From an uncultured Mycoplasmatota bacterium (GTDB lineage: Bacteria; Bacillota_I; Bacilli_A; RF39; UBA660), in assembly GCA_948469295.1 (NCBI GenBank), contig CAOKLK010000011.1, positions 1-9,776 on the forward strand: a DNA stretch of 9,776 nt. The letters run 5' to 3'. The notes beneath the pieces are model-generated. The model saw nothing but the letters and a program-made list of their open reading frames with translations, did not search any database and was not told the DNA's origin. The translations under genes and the position numbers were made by a program. Positions 5,875 to 9,776 of this stretch are shown one piece after another (the first letter of the stretch is position 1; every line of letters starts with the position of its first letter).

Positions 5875-6981
5875 ATGAAAAACTATAACAAAAAACGCAG
5901 TTATGATGGGAAAAATAGTGATTTAGGTTTTCAAATAACTTATATTTCACAAAAAAAAGGAAAAATAAAAAAATTAAAATACAGTAGAAATGTTGATATT
6001 TGTAATTATTTAATGCTCGAGAACTGTTTTAACTTTTATTCTGAACGTGTTGATAATTATAAACAAATGATTTCTGATTTTACTTATTTTAAAAATGAAT
6101 TCAACACTTTATATTTACCACCATTAATTATAAAAAAAAATACTGACTTTATTTTTTGCCATGTAAAATTAGATGAAATATTTAATTACCGGTTTTTGAA
6201 ATTTAATTTTACATTATTATCAAATGAATTATGCTTCCATGATTATATAGGAAACATGGATTGCTATAGTTCCAAAATAATTTCTTCAAATAATGGTTAT
6301 GAATTTTATATTAATAATAAAAAAAGAGATTTCAATAACTTAAAGGAAGCATTTATGTTTTATTTGAAAAAAGAAAAGATGAATTCAGATTCCTATTCTT
6401 TAGATAACGTAGTTTTATTAACTGATAGAATTGATAATATTGTAGTAAAATATTTAGGAAAAAATACCTTGTCAAATAATTTGATTAAAAATAATAAATT
6501 ATTATTAAACTTGTATGGTGTATATTTATCAAATCGTGGAAATTTTTTGTTTCTTGCTAAAAATTGTATAAATTTTGTCGACGAATATCAAAAATTAATT
6601 CCTACGCTAGAAAATTCCTATGATTTGTTGAAGCAATATATAATGATAAATAAATACTTATGTGAGAAATATAATAATTATTTAGCATTTTCAAGAACAA
6701 GTAGACAAATAAAAAAAGAATTTTTGGAAATTTGTTTTTTTGAAAAAATTAAAAATAATATGCTAAAAGATTCTATGGCTAGTGTTAAATTAATTATAAA
6801 TGAATTTCAAAAAAACTGTCGTAATATTGACTTTGGGAAAAAATATATAAAAATTAAAAAAGATATAATAAACGAACTTTGCAAACGAAACATTAATTTT
6901 AAAAGTTTTGTTTCTGATACCACTGCAAAAGCACTTGGTGAAATATATAGTCAAACTATTGATAAACTAAATGGACAATAG
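5875..6981 (+). CDS. Unrecognised 368-residue Lys/Asn-rich protein between Fic and HsdM
   Basis: I do not recognise this family. It is rich in Lys, Asn, Ile, Phe and Tyr with 10 cysteines, none in a CxxC pair. No signal peptide or membrane segment is evident, so it is probably cytoplasmic. The N-terminal half looks beta-rich (for example DFIFCHVKLDEIF, 91-103). The part from about 200 looks helical (about 244-345), including SYDLLKQYIMINKYLCEKYN and RQIKKEFLEICFFEKI. I find no Walker, nuclease, kinase, methyltransferase or R-x4-6-H HEPN motif. AGGAG at 5860-5864 precedes the ATG by 10 bases. It lies 19 bases after Fic and 26 before the hsdM start, so it is in the same operon and may be an accessory defence protein. 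Arginine codons are mixed (6 CGN, 5 AGA), unlike Fic (0:9) and HsdM (3:20), which suggests a separate origin. It contains the second copy of the 16-nt promoter sequence. Confidence 0.8.
   Translation: MKNYNKKRSYDGKNSDLGFQITYISQKKGKIKKLKYSRNVDICNYLMLENCFNFYSERVDNYKQMISDFTYFKNEFNTLYLPPLIIKKNTDFIFCHVKLDEIFNYRFLKFNFTLLSNELCFHDYIGNMDCYSSKIISSNNGYEFYINNKKRDFNNLKEAFMFYLKKEKMNSDSYSLDNVVLLTDRIDNIVVKYLGKNTLSNNLIKNNKLLLNLYGVYLSNRGNFLFLAKNCINFVDEYQKLIPTLENSYDLLKQYIMINKYLCEKYNNYLAFSRTSRQIKKEFLEICFFEKIKNNMLKDSMASVKLIINEFQKNCRNIDFGKKYIKIKKDIINELCKRNINFKSFVSDTTAKALGEIYSQTIDKLNGQ
6573..6588 (+). repeat. 16-nt exact repeat, copy 2 (inside the unknown gene)
   Basis: Identical to 4943-4958 in the Fic promoter. 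It encodes part of NFVDEY in the unknown protein. It includes the palindrome GTCGAC, which is unusually GC-rich for its surroundings. Confidence 0.6.
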
Positions 6982-6994
6982 AAAATTATAAAAT

Positions 6995-7000
6995 GGAGGT
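6995..7000 (+). promoter_or_regulatory. Ribosome binding site deciding the hsdM start
   Basis: GGAGGT lies 7 bases before the ATG at 7008. The earlier in-frame ATG at 6993 overlaps this site and has none of its own, so 7008 is the start. Confidence 0.85.
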
Positions 7001-7007
7001 AGTACAA

Positions 7008-8573
7008 ATGAATAAAAAAGAGCGCGAAAGAGATGAATTGCATAAAACAATTTGGAAAATAGCTAATGAGCTTAGAGGGTCTGTAGACGGTTGGGATTTT
7101 AAACAATATGTTTTAGGATTATTATTTTATAGATTTATATCTGAAAATATTGAAAATTATGTTAATGATAATCAAAGAAAAGCAGGTATTGCAGATTTTG
7201 AATATAGAAATATCTCAGATGAAGAAGCTTTGTTAGGTAAAATTCAGATATTAGAAGAAAAAGGTTTTTTCATCCTACCTAGTGAATTATTTTGCAATAT
7301 AAGAAAAAGTGCAGATAAAAATGATAACTTAAATGTTGTTATATCTAATGTATTTAATAATATTGAAGCTTCTGCTAGAGGAACTGCTTCAGAAAATGAT
7401 GTTAAAGGTTTATTTGATGATTTTACAATAGATAATAAATTAGGTAATACTGTAGATGAAAGAAATGAAAAACTAGTTAGATTACTTAATGCTATAGGTG
7501 AATTAAACTTTGGTGAATATACAGACAATAATATTGATTTATTTGGTGATGCGTATGAATTTTTAATGACAATGTATGCATCTTCAGCCGGCAAATCTGG
7601 TGGCGAGTTTTTTACACCACAAGAAGTTGGTGAGTTACTTGCTAGAATAGTTATAATGGATAAGACTTCTGTTAATAAGGTTTATGATCCAGCTTGTGGA
7701 TCAGGTGGATTATTACTTAAATTTGCCAAGATACTAGGTAAAGAAAATGTAAGAGAAGGTTTCTTTGGACAAGAGATAAATTTGACTACATATAACTTAG
7801 CTAGAATTAATATGTTTTTACATAATATCAACTACAATAACTTTAGTATTGAACGTGGCGATACTTTAATACATCCTGCACATTGGAATGATGAACCATT
7901 TGATGCAATTGTATCTAATCCACCTTATTCTATAAAATGGGCAGGTAAAGAAAATCCATTACTTATTAACGATGAAAGATTTTCACCTGCTGGAGTCTTA
8001 GCACCTTCTAGTAAAGCTGACTTAGCATTTACTATGCATATGTTATCATGGCTTTCTCCTAAAGGAACAGCTGCAATAGTTGAGTTCCCGGGTGTTCTTT
8101 ATAGAAGTGGTGCAGAACAAAAAATTAGACAATATATGATTGATAATAACTTTATTGATACAGTTATCCAACTACCTTCAGATTTATTCTTTGGGACTTC
8201 TATTGCTACTTGTATTTTAGTGTTAAAGAAAAATAAAACTGATAATAATATATTATTTGTTGATGCTAGTGATGAATGTGTTAGAAATACTAACAAGAAT
8301 AAATTATCTGATGATAATATTAATAATATCGTTGATATATTAAAAAATAGAGCTACTATTGATGGTAAGGCATATCTATCTACTTATGAAGAAATTAAAG
8401 ATAATGATTATAATATTTCTGTTAATTCATATTTAAAAACCCATATCAGTAGTGAAGTAATAGATATAGTAGAAGTAAATAAAAGATTAGCGGAGATAGT
8501 TCCTAGGCAACAACAACTACGTGTAGAATTGGAAGAGATAATCAGAGAATTAGAGGTTGATTATCATGAGTAA
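7008..8573 (+). CDS. hsdM: Type I restriction-modification system, methyltransferase subunit HsdM
   Basis: 521 residues, normal for HsdM. It transfers a methyl group from S-adenosylmethionine to the N6 of adenine at sites chosen by HsdS, and forms the M2S1 methylase and, with HsdR, the R2M2S1 restriction complex. The N-terminal HsdM_N domain spans about 10-150 (LHKTIWKIANELRG, then WDFKQYVLGLLFYRFISE). The N6-adenine methylase core follows: GGEFFTPQEVGELLARI (198-214), SAM-binding motif I DPACGSGGLLL (227-237) and catalytic motif IV SNPPYS (303-308). All key residues are present. The coiled C-terminus (VNKRLAEIVPRQQQLRVELEEII, about 490-512) should contact HsdS. It overlaps hsdS by 8 bases, the usual coupling. 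Twenty of 23 arginines use AGA/AGG, a sharp contrast with the chromosomal left half. HsdR is not in the window. Confidence 0.96.
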   Translation: MNKKERERDELHKTIWKIANELRGSVDGWDFKQYVLGLLFYRFISENIENYVNDNQRKAGIADFEYRNISDEEALLGKIQILEEKGFFILPSELFCNIRKSADKNDNLNVVISNVFNNIEASARGTASENDVKGLFDDFTIDNKLGNTVDERNEKLVRLLNAIGELNFGEYTDNNIDLFGDAYEFLMTMYASSAGKSGGEFFTPQEVGELLARIVIMDKTSVNKVYDPACGSGGLLLKFAKILGKENVREGFFGQEINLTTYNLARINMFLHNINYNNFSIERGDTLIHPAHWNDEPFDAIVSNPPYSIKWAGKENPLLINDERFSPAGVLAPSSKADLAFTMHMLSWLSPKGTAAIVEFPGVLYRSGAEQKIRQYMIDNNFIDTVIQLPSDLFFGTSIATCILVLKKNKTDNNILFVDASDECVRNTNKNKLSDDNINNIVDILKNRATIDGKAYLSTYEEIKDNDYNISVNSYLKTHISSEVIDIVEVNKRLAEIVPRQQQLRVELEEIIRELEVDYHE

Positions 8574-9776
8574 GATTAATGAATTGATTAAAGAATTGTG
8601 TCCTAATGGAGTAGAGTATAAGGCTGTTGGAGAAATATGCGAAACGATTACTGACTATGTTGCTGCAGGCTCATTTAAAGATTTAGCTAATAACGTTAAA
8701 TATCTACAAGAACCTGATTATGCGATGCTTATTAGAACAACAGATATTAAAAGTAAATTTAAAGGAGATAAATTTATCTATATTGATGAAAGTGCTTTCT
8801 AATATTTATGGAGAGTTAATCTTAATAAAGAATCATTGATCTTACCAAATATAGGTAATTGTGGTGAAGTATATTATTTAACACCAGAAGATTTGCCGTA
8901 TAAAAGGTGCTCATTAGCTACCAATGCTATTCTCGTAAGAAGTGAGAAAGTAAATATGAAGTATTTAAAACATGTTTTTTTGGCCAATGATTTTCAATTA
9001 CAATTAAAGAAGATTACATCACCAGCAGGACAAACAAAATTTAATAAGACTGATTTAAAAAAACTAAGAGTACCTATACCACCATTAGAGATACAAGAAG
9101 AGATAGTACGAATTCTTGATAAATTTGGCAAGTTAGAAGCGGAGTTAGAAGCGGAGTTAGAAGCGAGACAGAGTCAATATGAGTTTTGGCGTGGAAAACT
9201 ACTGGATAATGTGCCTAATAAAACTAATCAAATAAAGAAGTGTAAATTAGAAGATATTGCAAAATTTACTTATGGTTTTACTGACACAGCATTAGATAAT
9301 GGTGATGCAAGATATATTAGAATTACTGACATTTCAGAAACAGGGTATCTGTTAAATAATGATATTAAGTATTTAAATATATCAAGTGAAAATGAAAAAT
9401 ATTTATTAAAAAAAGGAGATTTAGTTGTTGCAAGAACAGGAGCTTCTTATGGTAAAACATTGTACTTTGACGATGATAATCCTAGTATATATGCGTCATA
9501 TCTTATAAAGATTGATCTTGATAATAGTGTAATATTAAATCGTTATTATTGGCATTTTAGTAAATCATATTTATATTGGAATCAAGCTAATAATCTCGTA
9601 TCAAAAGCTGGACAGCCACAATTTAATTCTAATGCTATTAAAAAAATTGAGATTAGTGTTCCACCTCTTAAAATTCAAAATAAAATAGTTGAAGTGTTAG
9701 ATAAATTTGATATAATCTGCAATGATTTTGGAATAGGGCTTCCAGTTGAGAAAGAACTAAGGCAAAAACAATATGA
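8566..9776 (+). pseudogene. hsdS: Type I specificity subunit HsdS with an in-frame stop at codon 79; 3' end cut by the window
   Basis: HsdS has two target-recognition domains (TRDs), each reading one half of the split DNA target, joined by conserved helices that hold HsdM. The ATG at 8566 follows AGAGGT and gives the canonical start MSKINELIKELCPNGVEYK. TRD1 spans about 15-170, ending at PPLEIQEEIVRILDKF (172-187). A linker with three 12-nt repeats follows (189-200), then QSQYEFWRGKLL. TRD2 spans about 224-365, ending at PPLKIQNKIVEVLDKF (366-381). The frame runs to the window edge at about codon 403, probably 15-20 codons short of the end. A TAA at 8800-8802 interrupts codon 79 inside TRD1. 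The same frame is open on both sides, so this is one nonsense change (one base from GAA, AAA or CAA), not a frameshift. The 78-residue product should be inactive unless there is readthrough or the stop is a sequencing error. Confidence 0.88.
9130..9165 (+). repeat. Three 12-nt tandem repeats in the HsdS central linker
   Basis: AAGTTAGAAGCG is followed by two copies of GAGTTAGAAGCG, 35 of 36 bases conserved. They encode KLEAELEAELEA in the helix joining the two halves of HsdS. In EcoR124I and EcoR124II, two versus three copies of a 12-bp repeat at this place change the non-specific spacer of the target from 6 to 7 bases. Each copy adds four residues in frame. Confidence 0.85.

Noticed and set aside
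7244..7594. Minus-strand 116-codon frame opposite hsdM
   Set aside because: It is antisense to conserved HsdM sequence, with no ribosome binding site or recognisable domain.
8099..8296. Minus-strand 65-codon frame opposite hsdM
   Set aside because: It lies wholly opposite conserved HsdM codons and has no independent support.
1..9776. CRISPR array, tRNA/rRNA genes or insertion sequences
   Set aside because: No regularly spaced repeats, no tRNA-like cloverleaf or rRNA sequence, and no transposase or terminal inverted repeats were seen.

Overview
The window is very AT-rich, with ATG/GTG starts preceded by strong AGGAGG-type ribosome binding sites, short intergenic gaps, TGnTATAAT promoters and T-tailed hairpin terminators. 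This points to a low-GC Bacillota chromosome, possibly a gut lineage near Erysipelotrichia or other AT-rich Bacilli. The lineage is inferred from composition only. The standard genetic code fits.

The window has two halves. Left half (1 to about 4.3 kb): a leftward partial gene for a zinc-dependent phospholipase C-like protein (1-690); a divergent promoter region; a rightward two-gene operon of an Abi_2/AbiD-F-type HEPN protein (795-1721) and a membrane-anchored HtrA-like serine protease (1723-2826), closed by a terminator; a separately promoted Mbeg1-like (DUF2974) alpha/beta-hydrolase (GTG start at 2923); and the first 101 codons of an N-acetylmuramoyl-L-alanine amidase that stops before its C-terminal part. 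The Abi_2 and DUF2974 genes encode arginine almost only with CGN codons.

Right half (about 4.3 kb to the end): apparently acquired DNA. It starts with a structured leader and terminator, then a short winged-helix gene of the mobile-element replication-initiator type (4498-4797), truncated relative to family members as I recall them. An AT-rich gap follows with a promoter carrying GTCGA repeats. Next comes a defence-type operon: a Fic-family AMP-transferase-like protein with a VbhA-like N-terminus (5037-5855), an unrecognised 368-residue protein (5875-6981), the type I modification subunit HsdM (7008-8573) and the specificity subunit HsdS (8566 to the edge). Fic, HsdM and HsdS use mostly AGA for arginine. 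The unrecognised gene does not, and looks like an independently acquired insert. HsdR is not in the window.

Two features of hsdS stand out: an in-frame TAA at codon 79, with an otherwise open frame to the edge, and three 12-nt tandem copies in the central linker, the place where repeat number sets the target spacer in EcoR124-type enzymes.

The best candidates for something undescribed are the unknown protein between Fic and HsdM, the Abi_2-HtrA operon, and the hsdS locus as a possibly switchable or decayed specificity gene.
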